Shown here: positions 50,036-61,309 of the stretch, one piece after another
How the letters are laid out: every line of letters starts with the position of its first letter
How positions within the stretch are numbered: position 1 is the stretch's first letter
Source of the DNA: Parus major
Taxonomy: Eukaryota; Chordata; Aves; Passeriformes; Paridae
DNA length: 64,000 nt
Reading direction: 5' to 3'
Assembly (NCBI RefSeq): GCF_001522545.3
Contig: NC_031769.1
Span: forward strand, 16,838,577 to 16,902,576
Translations under genes and position numbers: made by a program
Notes under the pieces: generated by a model
Databases searched by the model: none
Told to the model about the DNA's origin: nothing
The model's input: the letters and a program-made list of their open reading frames with translations, nothing else

Positions 50036-51395
50036 TTTGTTGTTTGCTTATCCTTACATAGAAGATGATTATATAATTTAGTATAAGGGGAGAACAAAAA
50101 GGCTCTGGTTGATCTCTTCTCCCCACCCCCAGTCTTACTGAGGATGAAATATTAGAAATGCTGATATTTATCAAGGAGTTTTCTAGAGTTAAAAAGCATA
50201 CAAAGCATAGTTTGGCTATATAATGGCTTTTTTTAACACTTTGAGTACTTTAGTTTGTTCTCTTTAGATTATGCTTTGAGGGGTTTTGTTTAATGAATTG
50301 CACAAAAAGGTAAATATCACATACAGGAAGGGGGATATGTGCCAAGACAAGCTGAGTTGTTAATAAACATAAAGCTGATTTGTTTTCCTGCTTTAAAAAA
50401 ACCGAACATTGTGGCTGTTTCAAAGTACTTGATCATGTATAGGATTTTAAAAAGTGTGAGGGGGAGGTTGTTACTTTTTTTTTTTTTAATATACAGGATT
50501 AAATAAATCAAAGGTTGTTATTCAGTTCTTAATATGGACAGATATAATTCTAATTCACTACCTTGCTGTAGAACCGGATGGGGAAAAAGCCAAACAAAAA
50601 AAGTTGCATGGATGCTGAATTAAAATGTTTCAAAATAGAATCCACTTGCTAAAGGTTTTTAAATAAGTAATTTAAATAGTGTATGCAGCTGTAATACTAC
50701 TTTAAAGTTACTCTAGATATTACCTGTATTTCTCATGTAACATTCAGCCAGTCACTGAAGAAAACTTATTGAATTTTTATTTGATGTAAGGAGAAGGTAA
50801 ACACTCCTTATAAAGTTGTGGATTCAGTGCAGTTACTAGAGACAGGTGATTCAGAAGTTTTTACTACTATACATAGAGGTCCTTTGAAATAATCTGGTAT
50901 TTAAAAATGCTTACAACCCCTGTATGTCACGTCTTCACTGAAGCTTGTTAATCAGGAAAATACGCTGCTGGGTGATGGTGGTGTGGTTTGCTTTTGTTTT
51001 CTGCTTGTTTGTGGGTATTATTTTTACTTCTTTTGTTAATGGTGCAAAACCTGATTGATTGTGCCTGGGTTTTGCAAGTGGCCTAGATGATGTGGCAAGT
51101 AAAAAATATCTTCTGTTGAATTTGAAAAAACAGAGGAAACACGATACATTCTCTTAAACTTTCAATTTTTACAGATACCCAACTGTTTGATCTAGTTTGC
51201 TTGTATATGTGTTAGAATTCACTTATCCAGTCAAATGCAATATGACAATTGCTTCCCATGTTTCACAGGAATCAAGGAGAAATAAGAAAAGTCTTAGTAT
51301 GTGGGCAGTCCTGCAAAGTTTTAAAGTGCATTTGATATAACTAGAGGGAAGGGAAAAGAGAACTGTTTTTTGAGCATATTGATGTGAAAGGCTTT

Positions 51396-51545
51396 AAAAA
51401 ACCCAAAATACTATCCCCCACCCCAAAGCCAAATTCCAAACACTTCCTCCTCCAAAAAAACCTCTCCAATCAAATCCAAACAAACAAAAAAAACCAAACA
51501 AAAAAAAACCCCAAACAAACAAAAACCACCAAAACCCCCTCACTC
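51396..51545 (+). repeat. A/C-rich low-complexity tract
   Basis: About 150 bases made almost entirely of A and C (for example 'ccaaacaaacaaaaacc'). It is opposite in sense to the T/G-rich tracts elsewhere in the intron. The 61-codon open frame here (Lys/Asn/Thr/Pro-rich) is an artefact. Confidence 0.85.
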
Positions 51546-53690
51546 CAATGCAGAACAGGGTTCACATAATCTAATAACTGTTTCTTACCAGTATGGAAAG
51601 AAGAAACAAGCTTTAGATCGTCATACCCTGACATAATTGCATGTTTGAGGTAGTAATGTTGCAGAACTGTTTGGTCTTGCTAGATTTTATTACGTAGACT
51701 ATGCAGTTGTTATGTGTATGTGGGGTTGTTTTGTTTACTTTAACTGAAGTCCAGGCTCTGTAAACTATACAATTTCATGAACTGCTGATACTTTTCTTTG
51801 AAATGAAGCTGGAAGTTAATTTATGGGATATTACAGCACAGCTGCTCTGTTCCTGCTTCACTGATGTGCCATGGCAGAAGTTCAAGCTGCCAGGCCTGGG
51901 GAGAGGTGCACACTGCTCCACATAGCAGTGCTGCTCTCCACCTTTCCCACCTCACAGAGCCCAAGCAGGCTGCTGGTGAGAAAGCAGATGGGTGACTTCT
52001 GAAGTCTGTGTCACTAATAATATCTCAAATGAGGTTGTAGTGATTCTGAGGATTTCTTTTGTTTTTATTGTTCACCACCCACTCCCTTGGCACTGCAGCA
52101 TGTATTTCCCAAAGCTTATTTTTTAAAACAGGAAGCAAGCAAGTATGAGATAGCAGGGATATTTTCTTCTGTCTATCATGGTGGCTTAAATTTTAGAAGA
52201 AGTATTTTCATAGTGTGACATTAAAGTTACTATGGCTGGACACAGTCGCCCTTTGCACTCTGATACAGCAAGCTGTTGTGTGTATTAGAATGTTTTCAAA
52301 TGATCTGCAATGTTTCATACTTAACCAAAACCCCTTAAAATTCGGTTATTCTGTGATATAAATCAGTGAAGTTCTGTTGGCATCAGTGAGTTACAGTTTT
52401 TAGTCCAAGCATTGGATGCGATTGATGGCTGATGGATCACATGGTGATCCATAAATAATTAATCACAAGCCTTCAGTGACAGTAAACTTGATTGCTTGCA
52501 GTTTTTCATCATTTGCATTTTGTTCATGGGAGAACTGCACTACCTGTGTTAAAAATATTTCTTAAAATGAGTTATTGCAAAGTACCAAAGTGTCTTGCTT
52601 CTTGCATGTGCTGTCTGTGACAGCTGGCTTGTGGAACATGGGTAGATTTAAGTGTAAGAGTCTTGCTGGCAATTCAGAACTTCAGCATGACTGCAAATGT
52701 AGAGTTAGTGAAGCAGAGTAGTCGGTAAAAAGTATGTCTTAGTAAAGAAGGAATTTTTAGTGTTTTTTCTTAAAGAAGAAAGAGAGAGAGGGTGAGAGTG
52801 CTGTAAAAAGTTAAGGCAATTTATGTAGTTGTAGTCTTGGAATCATAACTTAGCATGCTAGCTGTGGTCCAAGAGGAGTTCCTCAATGAATATGTGGAAG
52901 AGCTAGGTAATGTTTTTCCTCAATAACATATGAACTAGGCTAATCTTCAGTAAGATGTAATTGGAGCTACTCCCTTTGTCCTTGTAAGGATGTCCTTTGT
53001 GAGCCTCCAGCACATGAGCAGACTCTGGAGATGCCTGGTATGTCAGTTGACCTTGTGGCCATGATGAAATGCAGTGGAGAAAGTATGCCTAAAACAATAA
53101 ATTCCACTGCTTCAGATGGTTGGAAGAAGTACTGGTAGGTAATATAAAGTAGGTGATGAAGTGGTTTTGGGTTTTTTCCCTCCTTTTATCACAAATGCCT
53201 TTCTTTCATGTGTTAGATTGGAAACAGTAGACCACAAATTGAGTGTAGGTTGTCTTACCAGCATAGAGCATAGGTCAGCTCTGTGCTCTGAGCAGACTTC
53301 TCAGTTTGTTTGATTGAGCAGTTAGTTTAAGGGGAGCAGATCAGATCTTCTCATGTCCTGCTTTCACTAGTTCTTTGATGAACTGCATCAGGTTTTTTTT
53401 AATCTTATTGCTGTACTCTAGCCTCTAAAAATAATGATAATGTTCTTTCAGCCATGTAACTACTTAAATCTTGGAGTTTTCAGCCAGGGGTAAGTATTTT
53501 GCAAGCTCTGTAAACTTGCAGTTGTTCAAATTTCACTGCATAGGGTGGGCCTCATCATTGCAGTTGTTGGTCTTGGAGAAACCTTCTTATCAAAGACTAT
53601 TTTGTTATACCTGAAGATTTGTTGTTATGTGGTGACCTAGCAGGAAAGGTGTCTGATTTCTGTTCTTTTAGCTGGAGTTCATTATTGCAG

Positions 53691-53876
53691 GCAGCGTGTG
53701 AGAATGCAATGTTGTGGTGCAAGCCCGGCTCTCGTATCACCATCATTCGAGCCCCAGAACGCAGCAGTACTGCAGCAGCTGCTGCACTGCAGCTATTTCT
53801 CCTCCTCCAGAGAATCTCAATTGACATTAAAAATGCTTTTCAGTTTTCCAAGTGTGTCACTTGGAGGATGAAATAA
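53691..53876 (+). other. Candidate conserved element or alternative terminal exon
   Basis: A fair acceptor (ttcattattgcag) ends at 53,690. The frame that a phase-0 junction from the first coding exon would use runs 61 codons from 53,691 to TAA at 53,874-53,876. It begins AACENAMLWCKPGSR and includes SSTAAAAALQ. Five CpGs fall within about 75 bases in a CpG-poor intron. A second plus-strand frame and the minus strand are also open, and no poly(A) signal was verified, so a conserved non-coding element is at least as likely as an exon. No known protein domain is apparent. Confidence 0.25.
53771..53786. repeat. 16-bp perfect palindrome centred on an E-box
   Basis: TGCAGCAGCTGCTGCA is its own reverse complement, with CAGCTG at the centre, the type of E-box bound by class II/tissue-specific bHLH dimers. 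It lies inside the CpG-retaining pocket. Confidence 0.85.
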
Positions 53877-56799
53877 CAAAGGTGTCTGTATTTCTTCTGA
53901 GATATTTGAAGCTGATAATGATTTTGAAATGTGATATTTGTTATCGTACTGTGCTCTTACTTCTGTTCATCTGCTGCCTCAGAGAGGGAGGGAGGCAATA
54001 TGATAAAAATCTGTCTTGGAAGCAGTGCAGGGTGTGCTGTTTTCAGTTTAAGCAAAAAGTGTAAAATCATTTCATGAAACAGCTGGTGACTTAACTCATT
54101 GTGGAAATTCACGTTGCTGGAGAAACATTTTGTAATGTCCAGAAGTACAGGGAAATAACTTGGCAACTGTGAGCAATTTGAGCCACAATAATAGGCATGC
54201 AAAGACAAATAGTTCTTAAATAAGCACATAGATTCGTGTTAAAATAATTTCTTCTCTCTTTCTGCTCCAGCCTCCAGACAGAGAAACAAGTGTAGATTTA
54301 TTTACCTATATCAACCATTCTTACTGACATATGCAATGCAAATGGTGAGGAAATACAAGGAGGTCACGTATGATCCTGTCATAAGTCAGCGTTCAGAAGC
54401 TTTTGGATTTGCAGTTAAACTGAAAATCCTGTGAACAACTTTCTCCTCTTTATCCTCTTGGTGACATCTCTGGGCATAAAGATATATTTTTTTCAGGTTA
54501 ATGATGTCACACACCTTCTTTAAGCATTTTCCTGTGCATTGTATGTTTGTAAAAGAAGTTTCTCACTGAAAATGCTGCTTTTTTTCCTCTGTTATGCACA
54601 ATAGATTACAAATTAGAGGTTGGTCACAATTCAGTTTGGGTGTTTGGATATGTGGCTTTTCATCTGTGTATGCTAATTTTATTTTATTTTGCTTTGCAAT
54701 GGACGAGCCTTTTCACTTCCAAGTTTAGACCTTTGAAACATAAGAGTATGTTGATTTGCACATTATATAGAATGTTGAAATTAAATGTCTTGAAATGCAG
54801 GATCAGGATTGTTTATAAGTGGTGAGTCTGCAGGAGTTTATTAATAAGTCACTGTATTAGAAAGCTTTAACAGTGAGTATCTCAAGCTGTATGTAAATTT
54901 ATTTAGAGGTTATTTTTTGAGTAGTGAAGCTGTGTATGTGGGGAGGTAAAGAATCTTGACACACTGGTCTTCTGTGTGAGAGTTTTGAACCGTGTTCTCT
55001 GTGTTAAAATTCCTATGATGTTTTTTAGCCTTGATCCATGTAGTTTTTCTTAAAACACCCCCATATGTCTAGGTAAGTCTTGTGCAAACGGAGTCAAATT
55101 CTAGAATAACAACCCATGTGCAATAATCACATTTTTAAGGTTTCTGTTGAGGTTTGACGTTGAAGGATCAAATCCCTGATCTTCCAAAGGCTTCTCTTTG
55201 GCTTTGGGCAGGTCAAGAGATTTTTCTGATATACATGAAATAAAATCCCAGTAGAGCTGCTGTAGTGCAGTATTGAATGAGCTTAAGCCTTAACAGCTTG
55301 AATTACCAGCAGGTACAGTGATGCACTTAGGCAGATGAAGTGATGTGTCTAGTCTCTAAATGATCTCATTTTCTTGTTTTTAGAACAGGAATGAGCATAT
55401 TGTTTATGTTGAAAAATTCAGTACTTTCAGTAAGAGAAGGTCAGCCTCATGCTTACATTCAATAGAGAGCAGGTATAAGGATGCATTGTCCCACTGCTCA
55501 GCCCAGAAGCAGTAAAGCCATTACTCAGTATTGTAGCTGCATCCTGATGTAGCCTAGTCAACATAGAGATTTGCTGTAGGGACAAAGAAACTGCGTGAAA
55601 GTGGTTGTTCTCTTGGGTAGTTTGGTCAGCTATTAACTGTGTCCCTGGTAGAGTAAATGATTTTTTGATTCAAGACATAGTCTCTGTCTACAGTGGAGAA
55701 AAACACTATGAAGGGAGAGAAATCTGTAGGTAGTTTCAGGGCTGGTAATAGTTTCAAGTGTGGAGCATCAGGTTACTGAAACGGAGTTTGTGCAGGTGAT
55801 TTTGGTGATTTTACATTGTGAGGTGGCTTTGGTTTTTTTGAAGGCTTCAGCAAAGCTATTTCACATGTAAATACGTTTGTGGTTATACTATGGTGGAAGT
55901 GTAGTGGAAACTATCTGGTATGTTGTGTGTTTGATAAAGCCCGGGTTATTCTAGAAAGCAAAAAGAGAACAAACTTGATTGAAACTCATTCCTATTTTTG
56001 CAGTAGTTTAGTTGGGGATGGAGGTGGTGTTTCATATTGTCCTTTCCCCGTTTGTAGGAAGCAGAGTGGGTCATGGGGCAGCTCATAGTCTTGAATCTGA
56101 AAAAATTCCATATGGTTTTAGGAAGGAGGCAGTATAAGTCAGGCAGCTCTTGACAGCTGGTGACTATGCAAGGTGCTCTTACCACTTCTGTCAGACTGCT
56201 GAGAAGATTCTTTTATCTTGCATAGAGTAACCTCAAACATTTCTTCGATGCTGAGGAGCAGAAGCATGCTTTGCTTGTCTCCTGTCTCTGATATTTTCAG
56301 ATTACACTGTAAGGTGAGGACAGAGAATTTCCTATTCTTAACAAGCAATGACAGAACAAGCAGAGAAGGAAAATTTTCAATTTGGCTAAATTAAGATCAC
56401 ATGATATTTTGCTGTTGTGCTAGCTACCAGCCCTGCAGATGTTTCCTTTCTTTCCAGTTTAAGGATGTAGCTGTTAAGAGGGTAGGCTTTTGCTAATGAG
56501 TCTATAAGAAAACAAGGAAGCTCTCAATTTCTCTTTGTTGTTAATGTTTTTCTGACTAAATTTAATATTATGAACTCCATGTTTGTTGTTATGAGTAACA
56601 AAATTCAAGATGCAAACAACACACATTGTGAAAATAGTTTGCATCTCTATCCTATGAAGTTTATTATATTCTTTTTTACTTTGCCTTAGTGCTGTTGCTT
56701 GAAATGGGCTCTTGCTCTGTGGTGATATAAATTACTATCTGAAGTGTACTTAATTAGCTTTGCAAAGAGTCTTGGTCAATTAGTACACTTTTTGGATGT

Positions 56800-56823
56800 A
56801 AATATATATACAAATATATATAC
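56800..56823. repeat. Exact tandem duplication of a 12-bp unit
   Basis: AAATATATATAC occurs twice in immediate succession (56,800-56,811 and 56,812-56,823). It is a candidate length-polymorphic locus. Confidence 0.9.
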
Positions 56824-58058
56824 GTGTAAAAAACTAAAATAAACATGTTATTGGTTAATGAACTGAAATATGGTAAACTTGGTAGTATCTAGAGTTTAAA
56901 GGGAGATCTGAGGAGCTAGTTCATGTTTGTGGGGGTTAGGGGCTGCATGTGGAGAAATCCTGTTTAAAAAATGGTGGAGCACTGTTCATACCAGACATGA
57001 TCTTGGTTTTGGTGAAGTTAAGAACATTGTTCAAAAGGTCCAGCCACTGGAACTACAGTATGAAAAAAACAGAACTTGTGCTGTGTAGAAAAAGAAAAAC
57101 GTTACTTTAAGTCTAGGCAGACTTAGTAAGTTGGAATTTTCTTTACTTTGAAGAACTCTTTCTGAATCTCACCTGGCCCAGGAAGCTGAAAGCTGGTTTC
57201 TTTCAAGCAGGTATGTCTAGCTAGACTCAATTTGCAGAACCACTTGGGGTGTTACTGTTTTCAATCCAGAGCCAGGTAAACTGAAAAATTTTCAGTTGAA
57301 CAGACACATGGAGGGGACATCTTGGACGTCATCCTTGCTGTAGATAGCCTTCAGCTTTGCTTTTTAGGTCTTGTGGAATAGTGATGAGACTGACATGAGC
57401 ACCAACTGCTTTACAGAGCTGCCTTTCATGAGCAGCAGAGTGCAGTAAGGCAAGTTTGAGCTGTGTAATAACATGAACACATGGAGGTTTTTACTGTTTG
57501 TTTTCTGCGTATGCCTTGACCTTTATGAGAACTGAACTCCTTTATCTTGAAAATACTGTTTCTCCTTTGAATGAGTGTGTTTACTACAACACTAGTAGTA
57601 CAGAAGTAGACAGAAAGTGCACAGAAACATGTATCCCTCTGTCCTACTTCCAAGCCCAAGCCAGCTCTGTAGCCTGCATGGTGCTTGACAGAATTTTGTT
57701 TCCTCCCCTGTGCCTCTCAGCCATCTGCCATGCTGGCACAGATGCTTTGGTTTTGAAAGGTCGCAGATTTCCCACTTACTTCATACACTGGGAGTAGTTG
57801 TGTATTGCCTTTTTAGTTGCCTTTAGTTTCAACCCAGGTGAGCAGCAAACGGGAGGAATGGCATTGCCTGTCTTCCCCTTAGTCTGTGATCACTAATAAT
57901 CTGTTTTTGTTTTCCTGTTGTTTGATATTGAACTATTAATTGTAGTAAAAGTCTCCACTTGTAGTCATAAATAATTAGCATTTTTTTCTAGTGGTAGTTG
58001 AATTCTTCAGTTTGTTTACCTCTATTACCCCTTCCAGTTAGTGCATCCCACGAACGCA

Positions 58059-58107
58059 ATTTTAATAATATAATAACTGTTACATTATTTTAATAATATA
58101 ATAACTG
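58059..58107. repeat. 21-bp direct repeat, 28-bp period
   Basis: The AT-rich 21-mer starting ATTTTAATAATA and ending ATAACTG is present exactly at 58,059-58,079 and 58,087-58,107. Lack of divergence suggests a recent duplication by slippage. Confidence 0.9.
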
Positions 58108-59476
58108 CTGCAATACAAGAGAAATTTTAGTATTGGGGTGTCTCAGCAAATTTCTTGTGCTTCATGCATACATTACACTTGCCTGATAAGAGATGAATTG
58201 GGACCCTGGTGATTCTGAGTGCTTACGCTTTCCCTGGATTTGGGAGTTGAAGTCTTCCTCTGGAAACTCTTTTATTTTTTTCCCCCCCTCCCCCCTGCAC
58301 TTCACAAAGAGCTGTACATGGAAGAAGATCTGTGCCCCCAGTTCCAAAATCAGACTGCAGTGACCCCAGAGTGAGGGCTCTGACTAGACCAGCTTTATCT
58401 GTCTCTGTTAATGCTATCTACTGATGGTTTTATGTGTGTGGACTCAGGCTGTGTTTATTTCCACATCTTGTCTTGTGGTGAATGTGGTTCTGTAGCTGTT
58501 TGATCTTTAGAGCTTTGAGGGTTTGTTTACATCTGCATTTCCAGTTTCAGGTGCTTCATGACAAGGCAGGCTCCTCTTGGTAACTACTGAAAACAGGCTC
58601 AGCAGTTACAAGCACTGAGCAAACAAGTCCTTCTTGCAGCTTTCTTAAATATATGGCAGTGAAGTGGCCAGGATGGAGACAGACACCTTCTGTCTCATGC
58701 TCCGAGGGTCTTGCCACCAGTCAGAGATCTGTTGAGTGGGATCCATTTCCCTGTGGCCCATTCTGTAAAGAGGAATCCTCAGATACGTTCTGGGGTAGGA
58801 AACTCTTCTGTGCTTCAGTACATCTCAAACTGTCTGATTTTTCTGTTTGGGGAACCCTCTTACAGTGTCACTCTGTAGATAAAGGCTTTCTCAGTGGAGT
58901 GAACTAATATCAGCACACAGTAAATGTCAGCAATCACATAAACATATGTTGATACTCTTAGGTTGAGTATATTATGTTGTGAATCTGTATTGCATTTGAG
59001 AGTTCAGCTCATTATTGTATAGAGGGAAACATTTTTAATTTAGAGTGATTTATTTCTGTTTGGCAAAGTTCACTTTGACATGTGTTAATTATATTCAGCC
59101 ATGTCCAAGTAATGTTTGTATTTCTAAAAGGTAGACAAGAAAAAGGATGTACTTTTGGATTGAAGTAGGTAGAGCATGTAAGTAGGAACAGTTAATTATT
59201 GTTTATTAAATTAAACAAATTTTTTTTAACCTTGTAGCTTGTTTAATGTGATGTGTGATACTGGAGTAGCATGCGAAAATGAATGCTCCAATTTGACACT
59301 AAAAATACTGAAACATTTGGGATATTTGTTAATTAACTGTGCACGCTAATTTTGATGTTAGTAAAGAAGGGACAACTTTGGTATTATGCATGCACTGCTG
59401 CATGCATCTTTGGAATTCAGCTGAGAGTTTTTTAACAAGTCTAGCATGTACAGCTGTTAAATATTCAGTTGGTGTT

Positions 59477-59522
59477 TTTTTTTGTTGCTTTTTTTTGGTT
59501 TTTTTTTTTTTTTTTTTCTCTC
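59477..59522 (+). repeat. T-rich homopolymeric tract
   Basis: Runs of T interrupted by G, with a long uninterrupted T-run near 59,502-59,518, then TCTCTC. It could be a reversed poly(A) tail of an old retrocopy, but no retrocopy body is recognisable next to it. Confidence 0.8.
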
Positions 59523-61011
59523 TTGCTTTCTACAAATTCTAGATGCCCTTTTTTATGGTGTCAGTTACCATTTGCAGTCTTAAATTGAGGATTTTTATAG
59601 ATTTCCTCATATCTCACCAGTTTGGCAGACTGATTTCTGATCATCCATGTGGATTTAGAGAATATTGTTGATTACACACTGTAGCCATCTTTCAAGGACA
59701 GAAAATGATGAAATGCTTCTTTGAGGGAAGGACACTATCACTATATATACTTTACTGACAAGTTGTATTTCCTGCCTGAATTTCTGTCTCTGTCAACATC
59801 CTACCTATTCAGGGTAAGATTACAAGTTTTGGTAAACGTAAAAATCAGAAGTTTGGACAAGTGAGAATTGGACACAGAGGCCTAAAAATATTTGGGTTTG
59901 GGGTTTTCTGTGTTCCAGTTTTCCTGATGGTCTCTTTGCAGTGAATTTTTTCAGTAAGAAATGAATGTATATACTGAGGCTTAAAGTGATGGAACTAATT
60001 TATTTGTTTTGAGAGGAAGGCTGTGTTCTGAATACTTGGAAGATGTATTTACTTAAAATGTCACTGTTGTGTCAGTAATTATTTTTCTTCAGCTGGGAAT
60101 AACTTCTGTATAAGATGCTGTTTGTGCATTCCATTTTGATCTAAAGGCACATTAGAAATTACCTCACTGCATCTTTAGACTGTTTCAGTATGTGGTCATG
60201 GTATTTGGCTTTATAAATGTACCCCATTTCCCTTGAAATTTTGGTTTATTAGCTTGAGAACTGAAAGAGAGTCAATTAACACCTTGTGTGAGTGATCCTT
60301 CTTCTCAGGTGCTACTAAGATAAAATATTGTCTGTCTTTGTATGCTGGATATGCCTTCATGTGATGCAAATGAGATGAGGATAACGTATCTCAGAAAAGG
60401 TTGTATAATCCTTTATATGGCTGCCTTATAGGCAGGTTTTTTTCTACACATTCTGTAGTCTTAGCCAGAAAAGACCTTTTATTTCTACTTTGTTAGCTTT
60501 TTAAAGAGCCTGTTTCATTGTTACATTAAAATAAGGCCAGACTGTTCCAGAAAAGCCTTTTTTCTCTGCAATAGCAGATATTTAACAGGGCAGTTACTAA
60601 GGGATTGTGACTGGGTACTAAAACTGGGGAAAGCAGATGACCCTGTAAGAGAAATTTCCCTGTTTTCAAGTGAGTCCAGCTATTATTAGAGCATTTGGAA
60701 TATCCTGTTAGTGTCTCAGAAAGATTTTAGGGATTAATAACTATGTTTTTTTGCTTTGGCTTATGTCAGTAGTTACTGAAAAGCCCTAAAAATCACACGA
60801 TAGCTGTTGAATCAGTAAAAATAGGTAACATCAATCCATTTTCTAATCAGCATATATCTGTCTAGCTGAACTGCCATATCAGGTATCACTTTTATTGGTA
60901 GATGAACTAAAAGTTGAACATTTGCTAAGTGCAGCTGAAGCAGGTGCTGCTTGGCACAGGTTTTCTCCTTGTTGTGACTGAGGTACTGAGAGAAAAGTCC
61001 CCTGGATGGTC

Positions 61012-61078
61012 TGGTGGTGGGGGTGGTTGGTTGGTTTGGGACTTGGGGTTTGTTTGGTTGTTTTAGTTTTGTTTTTTA
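61012..61078 (+). repeat. G/T-rich simple-sequence tract
   Basis: Composed almost entirely of G and T (ggtggtgggggtggttggttgg), with a short potential for G-quadruplex formation. Confidence 0.8.
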
Positions 61079-61285
61079 AATACAGATGTAGGCTCTGAAA
61101 AAAGTAGTGTGGGAAACACATCTACAGTGAGACTTTTATTTACATAATTTAATTGTGAAGCGTTCTGTATGTTAAAAACACATGGACCAAAATAGTTTAA
61201 AAAGATAGCAAATCCGGATGCCAGTCTCATGCCTCACTTATTTCAAAATAATTTTAATTTGGGTACTGAACACAAAATAAAGATA

Positions 61286-61309
61286 GAAATTGATTTAGAA
61301 ATTGATTTA
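61286..61309. repeat. Exact tandem duplication of a 12-bp unit
   Basis: GAAATTGATTTA is repeated twice in succession (61,286-61,297; 61,298-61,309), with a further partial copy just downstream (gatagaaattga). Confidence 0.9.

Noticed and set aside
59477..59522. Poly(A) tail of a processed retrocopy inserted on the minus strand
   Set aside because: No open frame or recognisable gene body lies beside the T-run in the required orientation.
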